A stretch of DNA of 64,000 bases from Mesostigma viride. Its lineage: Eukaryota; Streptophyta; Mesostigmatophyceae; Mesostigmatales; Mesostigmataceae. The notes below the pieces were generated by a model. That model was not told the origin of the DNA and did not search any database. It worked only from the letters and a program-made list of their open reading frames with translations. Location of the stretch: the NCBI GenBank assembly GCA_009746045.1, contig RPFO01000003.1, forward strand, positions 1 through 64,000, written 5' to 3'. Of this stretch, positions 18,917 through 30,107 are shown piece after piece. Positions within the stretch are counted from its first letter, which is position 1. Each line of letters begins with the position of its first letter. The position numbers were made by a program, and so were the translations under genes.

Positions 18917-20063
18917 GTACGTAATGCTTCAGGCGCGCAAGCGATTTGCCCGCATCGTGGGCAGGGAACCAGGAGTGCAGGTTGCTAACAAATTCTGGCA
19001 TGGCGGTGCGGACACGGAGATTCGGCTAGCAGACATCATTTACGCAGACGACACCACCCTCTTCGAGGACACTGAGCACGTGCAGACATGGCTCGACTGC
19101 CTGGCTCTCGAGGCCCGTGCAGTGGGGCTTGAGGTCAGCAAGAAGACAGAGGCCCTGGCGGTTGGGCTCACCAACCCAGCGCCGCCCCTCTATCTCCTAG
19201 ACGGCTCTCGAGTCCTGTATCGGGACCGCGTTAAGCTGCTGGGCAGCCTGCTCCCTAGCTGCGAGGTTGATGTGGACCACCGCATCTCCCTCGCCTGGCA
19301 CGCTTTACGCCAGTACCGGGCCCTGTGGCGCAAGCCCCTGGGCAAGATCGAGAAACAGGACCTGTTCAGTGTTCAAGGTCCTCGTCCTTCCTGTTCTCAC
19401 GTATGGCGCCGAGACGTGGACCCTCACCGCCGACCTGGCCCGCAAGCTGGACGGCGCGGTCACCAGCATGCTGCGTTCCATTTTCAGAGTAGGATATGCT
19501 GCTCATGTCCGCAATGAGGACCTGTACCAGGGCATGCCCTATATCACCAGCACAATTAAGCAACGCCGCCTGCAGCTAGTAGGGCACCTAGCTCGCACCA
19601 ACCAGGTAGACACCTCACGTGGCCCCCCCGCAGGACTGCGACCAGCCCAGCCTGGCCGGCACCTCCTGACGTGGGCTGGGCCCAGTGATGTTAGACGCCG
19701 CAAGGCCCGCACCTTCAAGGAACAGCTAGTAGAGGACATGGGGGGCCTCGGCCTCTCCGTGATTTGGAAGAAGATGATGGACAAGGCCAAGTGGGCCCAG
19801 GTCATAGAGGACAACGAGCCCCCCCCAGTGGGGAAGCGCCCGCGTGTGCAATCCCGCGGGAGACACGCTAGATAGCTCCCCCTAGGGCAGCGTGCGGCTG
19901 CCTAGATAGATGTTGTAGTTAGAATGTTGTTAGATAGACGTAGTATGTAGCCAATGTAGATAGATTAGACCGGTAGGAATGTGTGCACCCATCCATCCAT
20001 CCATCGGGGTTAATGCTCCGTGACTCCCCAACGGGAGCACGAGTCTAATTAATTAATTAATTA
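18917..20063 (+). mobile_element. RTE-like LINE family A, 5'-truncated copy
   Basis: Homology to the full-length copy at 29.9-35.2 kb begins at TACGTAATG and runs to the (TTAA)n tail. Protein-level remains include LADIIYADDTTLFEDTEHVQTW (the RT catalytic YADD), YGAETWTLTADLARKLD in another frame, and the C-terminal VGHLARTNQVDTS region. A 7-bp tandem duplication (GTGTTCA, about 19,369-19,376) breaks the frame, but this copy keeps 7 bp near 19,550 that the full-length copy has lost. A 3' stem-loop lies at about 20,024-20,037. No target-site duplication is visible because the left flank is virus-like DNA. Confidence 0.85.
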
Positions 20064-20065
20064 AT

Positions 20066-20375
20066 GGTAGCTCGAGCCTGCCGTACGTTATCTTGTCCGC
20101 GTGTTCGAGTCGTTCAGGATGATGAAGATGAATGGTGATGGAAATGTGTATCCTTGTGCATTGAAATTATGGCTGGCTTACATGTAGAGCGTCAGACACT
20201 AGATGACCTACACGGTGGGGCCGGAAACAGCATGCTTGATCAGGGCGTGTGTTTCGAGCCTAACTGGCCGGGAGTGTCTAGTGGTGAGCACCATTGCTGC
20301 GGTCGCTCTCCCACCATTTACGAGGAAATACCCGCAAATGGAAAACCACTGAAAAGGTCTAGCTAGTCAGTCATC
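20066..20375 (+). repeat. Dispersed repeat shared with 60.9 and 61.8 kb
   Basis: The segment starting GGTAGCTCGAGCCTGCCG recurs at 60,917-61,090 in direct orientation, and its second half recurs inverted at about 61,810-62,060. The last two lie inside the 4.05-kb TIR element, so this may be a fragment of that family. No coding sense. Confidence 0.7.
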
Positions 20376-20832
20376 AGGCAGTATGTACAACGCAGTGGGA
20401 AAAATGAAAGCCCTAATTCACAACATGATGCAATTACGATACGAGACCCATAAACGGGGCCATAATGAGCTAGGAGGGTCGAAACGTTGAAAATAGGTGT
20501 TGCATAAGCTATACAGCATCAGTCAAACATGCATTAAACTATCATGACTGGATGACATAATATGACTGAATCAGGCAGCCATAGCCAAAGCATCATCCAC
20601 TCTCACAACGTGTTGAGCACATGCCTCGTGGGAAGGGAGGTGCTGGGTTTTCATTCCATAACGCGTGCAATACTGAAAGAAAGAGGCATGTGTAATGCAA
20701 GGCTTGGATAGGTTGAGTGATCCATGAGCTTACATGCAGGCAAAGATGACGCGCTGGAATGCATGCTGGCAAATGGTGGCAAGATGCTAACAACACATGA
20801 TTATACACCATGCATGATTATGGGCACCTTAG
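20376..20832. other. Non-coding host DNA
   Basis: AT-rich unique-looking sequence. Only very short reading frames; no recognisable gene or repeat. Confidence 0.5.
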
Positions 20833-21189
20833 AGCTGATCTTCTTGCACAATTGAATTGTAACATAACTCCGTTGGGAGTATATGTAGCACACAGCCCTT
20901 GAGAGGGGGGCATATGGCCTATCATACATCCTAAGCTACTTCCTGCAAGGGTGGGGATGTAAAGGACCCTTGCTCTAGGTGCACCAGGGCACTTGCATCC
21001 CATGATCTTCAAGCTATGCCCAGCGAAGGGGGAGCCTGTCATGGGGGGGAAGAGCAGCATAGCTATACAAAGAAGCTAGGGCATGGCGTCTCAGCAGAGA
21101 GTTACTCCCTGCATGGGCACAACATAACTAAATAAAGCTAGGCATCATCTGGGGTGTGGCTCATCATAGGCACACATGTACATGATTAA

Positions 21190-24100
21190 CCCATAGTCCG
21201 GAAACAGGGCGATATATCGCCCTGTTTGACCCCCGGTGGCGCGGCGCTTAACCCCTAAATGGGCAGAAATACTGCCGATGCATCGGCTGTAACTTCACAA
21301 TTTTGCAAACCAGATGCCATCCAACCCACCCATATCCAATGGCTGTCCTTGGGGGCCAAGCATGTCCATGAGTTGCCCTTCGGGTTGGTATATCATAACC
21401 TTACATATATGCAGGGTAGGCCATGTATAACTGCCGTCAAAGTCAGGGGGGTCAAGACGAGCGTTTTCATTTTTGGTAGAATGTGCATTTTGAATTATGT
21501 TGTAAGAGCTAGGCACCTACCACTTCAGGGATGATAAACAATTAGTTGCTGAACAGTTTGAGCCATTGGGGTCATCATTTGGGTGGGTATACCAGCAGTT
21601 ACACCCAGTACAGCCCATAGGGGTACCGTTGGTAAAAAGCAACCAAGGGGGTAGGGGTGGGCATACTACCTACTAATACCTACTAAAAATGTCCCCCAAC
21701 CATGCCACACAATACATTTCCCTTCCACAATGATGGGGAAACATAACTGCATCATCACACTGCCCTTACATGGCACCTATGTGCAGGTGCCACCTTGTCC
21801 ATGCACGTAGGTAACGTGGTACGGATACCCTACGCAAGGCATGCATTCTAGGAGGCAGCCACCAACAAACTAGTGATTTTAAGCCTATTTCAGCTTGCCC
21901 TAGCAAGGATAAACTAGGCCTAAGCTGCTATAGCTTGCCAGGTGATGGCCAGCACACCTGGTGGCACATGCTGACAATGGGAAGCTTTTACTCACCGGGT
22001 ACATGCTTGATGATGCCACAGAGACCAGCCAACTGCCTCACACTCATGCAATATGTGTGTGGGAAATGTATAACAAACATATATGGAGGTATTCAAACCC
22101 ATACAGCCTCTAAAACTTATCACCATCACACTATGGCAGGTCAACTGACTGAGGGAAGCATCTAAGAATGGTGTTTTAGGAAGGGGCCAGGCCATGGTCA
22201 AGAAAGAGCATGAATAATGAAGAAAGAATGTGCTACACAAGCTAGAACGTATATATAAACGTCAAACATCGACAAGAAAACGATAACTCAGCTTTACCTG
22301 GCATGGCTGGCATTACCTTGGCCCAGGCGGTGGCCGCAAAATGGCGCATTTCGGCACACCAAAGTTGTGCAGCATGGTCGCTAGATTCGACGATTTCTGG
22401 CCACCCTTGCACGTTTACGACTACAAATCATCATAAAAAGTACAAAGAAACCGATATATCCTTTAAAATACGCCGGAAAGTTATTGCTGTCAACGTTTCT
22501 ATCGTCCGGCCTGATCGCAGTTTTTTCCAGCAAGAACGCTGCCGACACCTATCAAATGGCATTCCCGCGAACCAAAAATTGGCCTGTATCATCTTTAGGA
22601 CGTATAAAATCAATTTCCTGAGTTTGGTCAGAAAATTCGAACGAAAACGTAAATGCCATGCGTGTGCGCAAGCCGCCATGGCCAGGTCGTCGTTTTCGGG
22701 AATGCACGTTCTACGTGAAAAAGTACCCTGACCCCTTGTACTTTGACCGGCCAGAACACCTCTATAACTTTGTCAGAAGTATGCAAACCCTAGTACCATG
22801 CTGTGAGGAAAATTATAAACTTTCGATCTTCTCAGCTAAACTTTTCCTAATTCTCAATAGTTTTCGCGGCATTTGGTCCCCCGAGAAGGGGCCGACGCGT
22901 CGGCTGTAACTCAGTTTTAGGCGGAAAATCGGCAGCCAGACCATTTAGGGGTTAATTCCAGGAGCGCCGCGCCACCCGTGACGGATGTCAGTGGTCCGGT
23001 GGGTCTGGGAACACTCAAGGACGAAGGTGATGCATAGGTTTGGGGGTAATATTCGCCATAGCCTGGTAAATACAACGTGTATTGAGACAGTATCACGTGA
23101 CTTTGGCGGGAAATTTTCACTCGCGCGCGCGCGTAACGAGATATGGCTGCTAGCGTGCCGTTATCAAGGAAATTTTGCGTCTCGCGGCTTGTAATGGTTC
23201 AGAATGTTGCTCAGAATGATGATGCGTGATTTTCGTAGGTCAGGGGTGGCCAGATGTATAGCATTGGTAAAATACAGGTAGGACATTACTGCTTTCTTGG
23301 TCGTCAGTACCAGATGAGTAATGGCATGCCATATTTCGATTTTCTTCTTATGGCCCGGCAGTCTGCGCCAGCCCGAGCACCCAGGTTTGGTACGGGACAT
23401 CCGCAGCAGCGTCCCTGTGAATTCGGATGCGTTTATAGGTCATCTTTGCACAGAACATCAACCTGGTAATCATGTCGGATGCATGCATTATGCGGCTATG
23501 GCGGCCTATGCCTGGAAAGCATTAGCCAGTGTGAGATATGAGGGTCCCGGCCAGCAGAACCCGGAAAGGTCGTGATCAAGCCAGGTACGGCAACGTGTTT
23601 GCATGTCGTTTGCACGGGAATCTGTCGTTTATACATCCATTTTACACGAGTGTATCAGTGCCTCTTGCAGCAGGTTTCCATGCCTGCTGTATGAGTGCTA
23701 TTAGCCCCAAATCTGCTCAGTTTGTGGTGTTTCTATGGAGGATGCCATTCCGTTAGTGCTGGTTTAGCACTTCTTTGTTTCCCAGCACTTTTGACAGTCC
23801 TATGTGGCTGTATACAATGCATAACTGTGTGGCATTTCATGGATGGCTGCTTACGCGCGCGTAACCCACACACGTAAGTGAGCGCATTATATAGGTCAGA
23901 TGGGCTATCCGTGCGGTCTGACCCAAGGAAAGCATGGTGGCACTATCTATTGACATTGTCCAACCCCAGAATAATTTTTTAGAACCCTCCCTGCAGGGGT
24001 AAACTACTAAGGGGATTTCCCTTGCCTGAAAATGATCGTCTTTTGTCCAACTTTGGCAGTAAATATCTTGCAAAGCACTGAATGGACTCGGGATATTATT

Positions 24101-24237
24101 GCATTTTCTGAAAGCCCTTGAAGTGTAGATACTCCTAGCACCTTGGTTGGGGGTATTTGGAGTTGTGGCCTATGAGTTATGATTTTTTCCATTTTCAGGG
24201 GTCTAAAAATGCCAAAAACCCATTCCCGGACTATGGG
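21190..24237. mobile_element. TTAA-flanked (piggyBac-type) non-autonomous element, outer
   Basis: Ends are CCCATAGTCCGG...CCGGACTATGGG (12-bp inverted repeats) between TTAA at 21,186-21,189 and 24,238-24,241. The homologous sequence at 49,728 lacks the insert, confirming the empty site. A perfect palindrome (CAGGGCGATATATCGCCCTG) lies 16 bp inside the left end. No transposase frame is present. Length 3,048 bp including a nested element. TTAA targeting and CCC-type ends are diagnostic of piggyBac transposons. Confidence 0.85.
21252..22951. mobile_element. TTAA-flanked (piggyBac-type) non-autonomous element, inner
   Basis: A 1,700-bp insert with ends CCCCTAAATGG...CCATTTAGGGG between TTAA at 21,248-21,251 and 22,952-22,955. 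Each end has a subterminal palindrome followed by TGTAACT: GCCGATGCATCGGC at the left, GCCGACGCGTCGGC at the right. The target TTAA sat in the loop of a hairpin formed by GGTGGCGCGGCGC and GCGCCGCGCCACC of the outer element. No transposase. Confidence 0.8.
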
Positions 24238-24324
24238 TTAAGGAAAGCGCGTGGCTTAGCTAGGATAGTGCCTCTAGGAGGCGTACATGTACATGGCCAG
24301 AGATAGCTGATCTTCTTGCACAAT

Positions 24325-24973
24325 CAATGCAGTATAAACCATCAATATCCAATCCTCACGATATATCAAGGAGACAACCAGCATACTGCACAACTGCAAC
24401 CTGCTATATGGCTGACATGCAAGCAACGTCGAGTAGGATGGCGGTCTTCACATCAATCCGGCGCAGCGCCGGGCGGTTCCCCGGTAATTCCCGCGCGAAA
24501 GTTGACGAAATTCGGTGCGCGCGTGCAATGTTGACTGAAATTCGGTGTGCAAGGCTATGGTAGCTGAAAATTTATTGCTCACGGAATACGAAGCCATTGT
24601 GTACCGGATTTCGCTTGTTCGAACGGCATTGTCATAGTGAAAAATAATATTCACAAAAAAACTCGCGAAACGCTGCTGTATTGGGTGTGAACGAGGACAA
24701 GCACGCAGTTGGCGCAGTTTTTGCTCGCCGTCCGACCAGACCCGTGCATCTTTAAGGTAAGGTCTCGTTGCCCAAACTACTTGACGGTGGAAACGAACAC
24801 GTTCCACCAGTTCCTTACATCATTTCAAAGAAACCCAGCGTAGGATTTCCCTTAATTTTGCGTTTCCGATTTTTACGCCCCTTCCGCGAAAAAGTGAGAA
24901 TTATAGGAGCGCTGACAGGGGCAACACTGCATGTCGTGCTTTTAATCGCTTTTACGTCTTTTCTTGCAGCTAT
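24325..24973. other. Non-coding host DNA
   Basis: No convincing gene. Around 24,465-24,540 there are CGGCGCAGCGCCG and repeated AAATTCGGTG(C/T)GC segments. It ends in a pyrimidine-rich stretch with CTTGCAG at 24,963-24,969 that looks like a 3' splice site. Confidence 0.4.
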
Positions 24974-25141
24974 ATGACTTCGCTTGGGCGCAGCAACATC
25001 GCCCGGTGTTTATCCTGCGGGCGGGGCTTGCTGGCCCCGTCCGGAGTGTGCTCGGGGTGCGGGAAAAACCACAGCTACTGGTTTATAACGTCGACAACCC
25101 CCCATTTTCTGGTCATTAACCGGCGTATTCTTGTGGTTTAA
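24974..25141 (+). CDS. Possible zinc-ribbon micro-ORF or exon
   Basis: A 55-codon frame (ATG 24,974, TAA 25,139-25,141) contains CLSCGRG, ten residues, then [11 protein letters not shown]: a CxxC-x10-CxxC zinc ribbon as in small RNA-polymerase or regulatory ribbons. It is directly preceded by a splice-acceptor-like TTTTCTTGCAG, so it may be a terminal exon of a gene not otherwise visible. Too short to be sure. Confidence 0.25.
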   Translation: MTSLGRSNIARCLSCGRGLLAPSGVCSGCGKNHSYWFITSTTPHFLVINRRILVV

Positions 25142-25448
25142 GCTTCCGGCGACGGGCGAAAAGAGCTCTTACCATGACGGCATGCTCTGGGGAGGCGTTC
25201 CGAGAAGGACTGGGGCGGGCAGGCAAATTTACACGCGACAGTGCCCGCACGTCGCCTGCGCAAACTGGCGTACAAGGCAAAGCGCAGTGTTTCCCTCCTG
25301 GACGGCCCATCGCTGACTTTGCCGGGCGGCATGTTGGGGAGGCGGCTCCTTCTTCCTTTCTTACCGCCCGTTTCATAGTTCATACCCCGTGAGTTTCCCA
25401 ACGGAGGCGTGTTAATGATGAGCGGCTGCATGAATGAACGGGTGTATG

Positions 25449-27518
25449 AATGAGAGGGAGGGGGGAGGAGGGAGGGAGGGAGGGAGGGAGGGAGGAGGGA
25501 GGGAGGAGGGAGGGAGGGAGGAGGAGGGAGGGAGGGAGGGAGGGAGGAGGGAGGGAGGGAGGGAGGGAGGGAGGGAGGGAGGGAGGGAGGGAGGAGGAGG
25601 GAGGGAGGGAGGGAGGGAGGGAGGGAGGGAGGGAGGGAGGGAGGAGGGAGGGAGGGAGGGAGGGAGGGAGGGAGGGAGGGAGGGAGGGAGGGAGGGAGGG
25701 AGGGAGGGAGGGAGGAGGGAGGGAGGGAGGGAGGGAGGGAGGAGGAGGGAGGGAGGGAGGGAGGGAGGGAGGGAGGGAGGGAGGGAGGGAGGAGGGAGGG
25801 AGGGAGGGAGGGAGGAGGAGGGAGGGAGGGAGGGAGGGAGGAGGAGGAGGGAGGGAGGAGGGAGGGAGGGAGGGAGGGAGGGAGGGAGGGAGGGAGGAGG
25901 GAGGGAGGGAGGGAGGGAGGGAGGGAGGAGAGGGAGGGAGGAGGAGGAGGAGGGAGGGAGGAGGGGAGGAGAGGGAGGGAGGAGGGAGGGAGGGAGGAGG
26001 GAGGGAGGAGGGAGGGAGGGAGGAGGGAGGAGGGAGGGAGGGAGGGAGGGAGGGAGGAGGGAGGAGGAGGAGGGGGAGGAGAGGAGGGAGGAGGGAGGAG
26101 GGAGGGAGGGAGGGAGCGAGGGAGGGAGGGAGGAGGGAGGGAGGGAGAGGGAGGGAGGGAGGGAGGAGGGAGGGAGGGAGGAGGAGGGAGGAGGGAGGAG
26201 GGAGGAGGAGGGAGCGAGGAGGAGGGAGGGAGGGAGGGAGGGAGGGAGGGAGGAGGGAGGGAGGGAGAGGAGGGAGGGAGGGGAGGGAGGGAGGGAGGGA
26301 GGGAGGGAGGGAGGGAGGAGGAGGAGAGGGAGGAGGGAGGAGGAGGAGGGTGAGGGAGGGAGGGAGGAGGGGGGAGGGAGGGAGGGAGGAGGGAGGGAGG
26401 GAGGAGGAGGGAGGGAGGGAGGGAGGGAGGGAGGGAGGGAGGGAGGGAGGGAGGGAGGGAGGGAGGGAGGAGGAGGGAGGGAGGGAGGGAGGAGGGAGGA
26501 GGGAGGAGGAGGGAGGGAGGAGGAAGGAGGGAGGAGGAGGGAGGGAGGAGGGAGGGAGGAGGAGGGAGGGAGGAGGGAGGGAGGGAGGGAGGAGGAGGGA
26601 GGAGGGAGGGAGGGAGGAGGGAGGGAGGGAGGGAGGGAGGGAGGGAGGAGGGAGGGAGGGAGGAGGAGGGAGGGAGGGAGGGAGGAGGGAGGAGGGAGGG
26701 AGGGAGGGAGGGAGGAGGAGGAGAGGAGGGGGAGGAGGGAGGAGGGGAGGAGGGAGGGAGGGAGGGAGGGAGGGAGGGAGGGGGGAGGGAGGGAGGGAGG
26801 GAGGGAGGAGGGAGGGAGGAGGGGAGGGAGGAGGGAGGGAGGAGGGAGGAGGGAGGGAGGAGGGAGGGAGGAGGAGGGAGGGAGGAGGGAGGGAGGAGGA
26901 GGGAGGGAGGGAGGAGAGGGGGAGGGAGGGAGGGAGGAGGGAGGAGGGAGGGAGGGAGGGAGGGAGGGAGGGAGGAGGAGGGAGGAGGGAGGGAGGGAGG
27001 GAGGGAGGGAGGGAGGGAGGGAGGGAGGGAGGAGGGAGGAGGGAGGGAGGGAGGGAGGAGGGAGGGAGGGAGGAGGAGGGAGGAGGAGGGAGGGAGGAGG
27101 GAGGGAGGAGGGAGGGAGGGAGGAGGGAGGAGGGAGGGAGGGAGGAGGGAGGGAGGGAGGAGGGAGGGAGGGAGGGGGAGGAGGGAGGAGGGAGGAGGAG
27201 GGAGGAGGGAGGAGGGAGGAGGGAGGGAGGGAGGGAGGAGGGAGGGAGGGAGGAGGGAGGGAGGAGAGGAGGGAGGGGAGGAGGAGGGAGGGAGGAGGGA
27301 GGGAGGGAGGAGGAGGGGGAGGGAGGGAGGGAGGAGGGGAGGGAGGGAGGGAGGGAGGGAGGGAGGGAGGGAGGGAGGGAGGGAGGGAGGGAGGGAGGAG
27401 GGAGGAGGGAGGGAGGAGGGAGGGAGGAGGGAGGGAGGAGGGAGGAGGAGGAGGAGGGAGGAGGAGGAGAGGGAGGGAGGGAGGGAGGAGGGAGGAGGGA
27501 GGGAGGGAGGGAGGGAGG
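25449..27518 (+). repeat. Polypurine (GGGA)n(GGA)n tract, about 2.07 kb
   Basis: Almost pure G and A (GGGA and GGA units in irregular order) with only three or four pyrimidines, at about 26,117, 26,215 and 26,351. The very long Arg/Glu/Gly and Ser/Pro/Leu reading frames across it, on both strands, are products of the repeat and not genes. Confidence 0.95.
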
Positions 27519-27524
27519 GTATGT

Positions 27525-27777
<253 letters not shown>

Positions 27778-27872
27778 TACGTGTATGCATGGGTGGGTGG
27801 ATACATGTGTATGTGTGTGTGGGTGGGGGGTAAGGATCGACGTGTGTGTGTGTATGTGTGTGTGTGTGTGTG

Positions 27873-28340
27873 CTTCTCTGCTTAGGCGTTGGAGCACACG
27901 CATGCACTGGAGGAAGGGGTGATGAAAACCCAGACCAACTGTCGCACCCACCCCTCCACCTTCACCAAGCGTAAGGCCAAGCGTGCCATGGGGTAGGGTA
28001 GCGGACGCAAGTCACCAACGTCAGGGTGCTCACCAGGCTGGTGGATGAGAAGATGGGGGCAGGCCCCTGTCAGATGCAGAGAAGAAGAAAAGGAAAAGGA
28101 TGCAGCAGGGCCGTGAGAACGTGCCCCCGGGTGTGGCATTAGCCACTATATAGCTAGCTAGCTGGCTAGAGGTGTGTTATTAATGCATTGTACTGTAGGC
28201 ATGTGCCCCCAAGTATGCCTTCCTGCATTGTAAATATGATGCATAATGTAATGATGTGTTGTTTGGAACCTTCTGTACACCAAGGTGGAATGATTGCCAT
28301 GAAACCCTTGTAAGAACAATAGAAAGCTGCTTTTTCTGTG
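27873..28340. other. Non-coding host DNA
   Basis: Mixed sequence with short frames only. A TATATAGCTAGCTAGCTGGCTAG stretch lies at about 28,147. No gene recognised. Confidence 0.4.
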
Positions 28341-29030
28341 GTATTTATGCTAGCATCTGTCACCAATTTGTCATCCAACCAGCCTGAAACTTTGTGGGCA
28401 TGCTGCATGGGATGTGTTTAGAACATGTGCAAAGTTCCAGGCCCAACTGAGTTCATTTGGTGTCATTATGTATGCATATGTGTGATAAAACCCTTAAAAA
28501 ACCATGAAAAACTGCATTTTTTGGGTATTTATGCTAGCATTTGTCACCAATTTGTCATCCAACCAGCCTGAAACTTTGTGGGCATGCTGCATGGGATGTG
28601 TTTAGAACATGTGCAAAGTTCCAGGCCCAACTGAGTTCATTTGGTGTCATTATGTATGCATATGTGTGATAAAACCCTTAAAAAACCATGAAAAACTGCA
28701 TTTTTTGGGTATTTATGCTAGCATTTGTCACCAATTTGTCATCCAACCAGCCTGAAACTTTGTGGGCATGCTGCATGGGATGTGTTTAGAACATGTGCAA
28801 AGTTCCAGGCCCAACTGCTCGTTCATTTGGTGTCATTATGTATGCATATGTGTGATAAAACCCTTAAAAAACCATGAAAAACTGCATTTTTTGGGTATTT
28901 ATGCTAGCATTTGTCACCAATTTGTCATCCAACCAGCCTGAAACTTTGTGGGCATGCTGCATGGGATGTGTTTAGAACATGTGCAAAGTTCCAGGCCCAA
29001 CTGAGTTCATTTGATGTCATTATATATGCA
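28341..29030 (+). repeat. 184-bp satellite, just under four copies
   Basis: AGCCTGAAACTTTG starts at 28,381, 28,565, 28,749 and 28,935, giving periods of 184, 184 and 186 bp. Units are nearly identical; the last one diverges after GTGTCATTAT. Confidence 0.95.
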
Positions 29031-29682
29031 TACATGCCAGAAAGTGCTGAAAATACGGTATTTTTTGCTAGCAAATGTCACCATGTTACCATGGTGCCGA
29101 CTCCCAAAAAATTTTTTGACCACATGGCATCATAAGATATCTGATTAGGTACCTTGGTGCCAAATTTGAGGCCAAACTGACTATTAGCCTATCTTGAAAT
29201 AATTACCAGGGAACCAAAACGCGTTTTTGGATTGATGTGTTAGAGAGGCTGGGCAGAGGTCGGTAGAAATAAGTGGAAAACAGGCAGAAACTAGGTAGAA
29301 ACACGTGCGATATACTTACGCCTGCAAGCACTATTAAGCCGGTGGCAGACTAGGCCGTTTCCAGGAAATACAGCATACTGTAGCAATAGCCACGGTCAAG
29401 CCTTACGCTATTTGCAGGCACCATCATGCCCGGAGCTACCCAATAAACTAGTCTGCACAAATATCGGTTTAGCCGAGAGTTCGGGCGCGTTCGGAATGAA
29501 TAAACAAGTCGAAACACTGAATACCAAGCATGGTGCCTCAGCAGACCCGAGTCTTGCCGCAATAATATGTATGCCGGTTTCCAGGGTTTCCGCATGAAAG
29601 TTGGGTGAGAAACTGGAAAAATCTACGTTTCCTTTGCCCCAGTACCTCAACAAACTCGTAGAAACCTAACTATCAACCTTTG
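29031..29682. other. Non-coding host DNA
   Basis: AT-rich. Short frames without recognisable similarity. No repeat identified. Confidence 0.4.
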
Positions 29683-30107
29683 AACGCATCATCAGGGCAT
29701 GCCTCGCATTTCGGACGAGATTAGACAGCGTAGGATAGCATTCGTAGGACATCTTGCTCGCACCAGCCAGGTAGACACCGACCTCGGTACGGCCGGCCCC
29801 CAGCGGCTTGGCCAGCCAGGGCGGCATATCCTGACCTGCCCTGGCCCCAAGGACATACCTAAGACGGTAGAATGAAGACGGTAGAATGAATGCGACGGAT
29901 GGATGCGACGGTGTGGCGAGCTATGGATGCCGAGAATGCTCATAACTTTCACATCCGGGCATGAAATTTGGTCGGGTAAATTGCAGTAGATGCGTCTTTT
30001 GATGACGAACACGATGATATAATTTTCAGCCGCCATCGCCCAAGATTTAGCGCAATATCAAAAAACGCAGCACAGGCAGGGTTCGTATTTTTTTCCCGGA
30101 ACCAGCT

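Larger units (their letters stand above)
20853..24304 (-). mobile_element. 3' fragment of ORF1-only retroelement, interrupted by TTAA elements
   Basis: The two outer parts (20,853-21,189 and 24,238-24,304) match, in reverse orientation, the 3' untranslated region of the element at 56,353-58,543. A 20-bp duplication (AGCTGATCTTCTTGCACAAT) flanks it at 20,833-20,852 and 24,305-24,324. The 3' stem-loop lies at 20,867-20,880. It is a 5'-truncated insertion later split by the element at 21,190-24,237. Confidence 0.85.
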
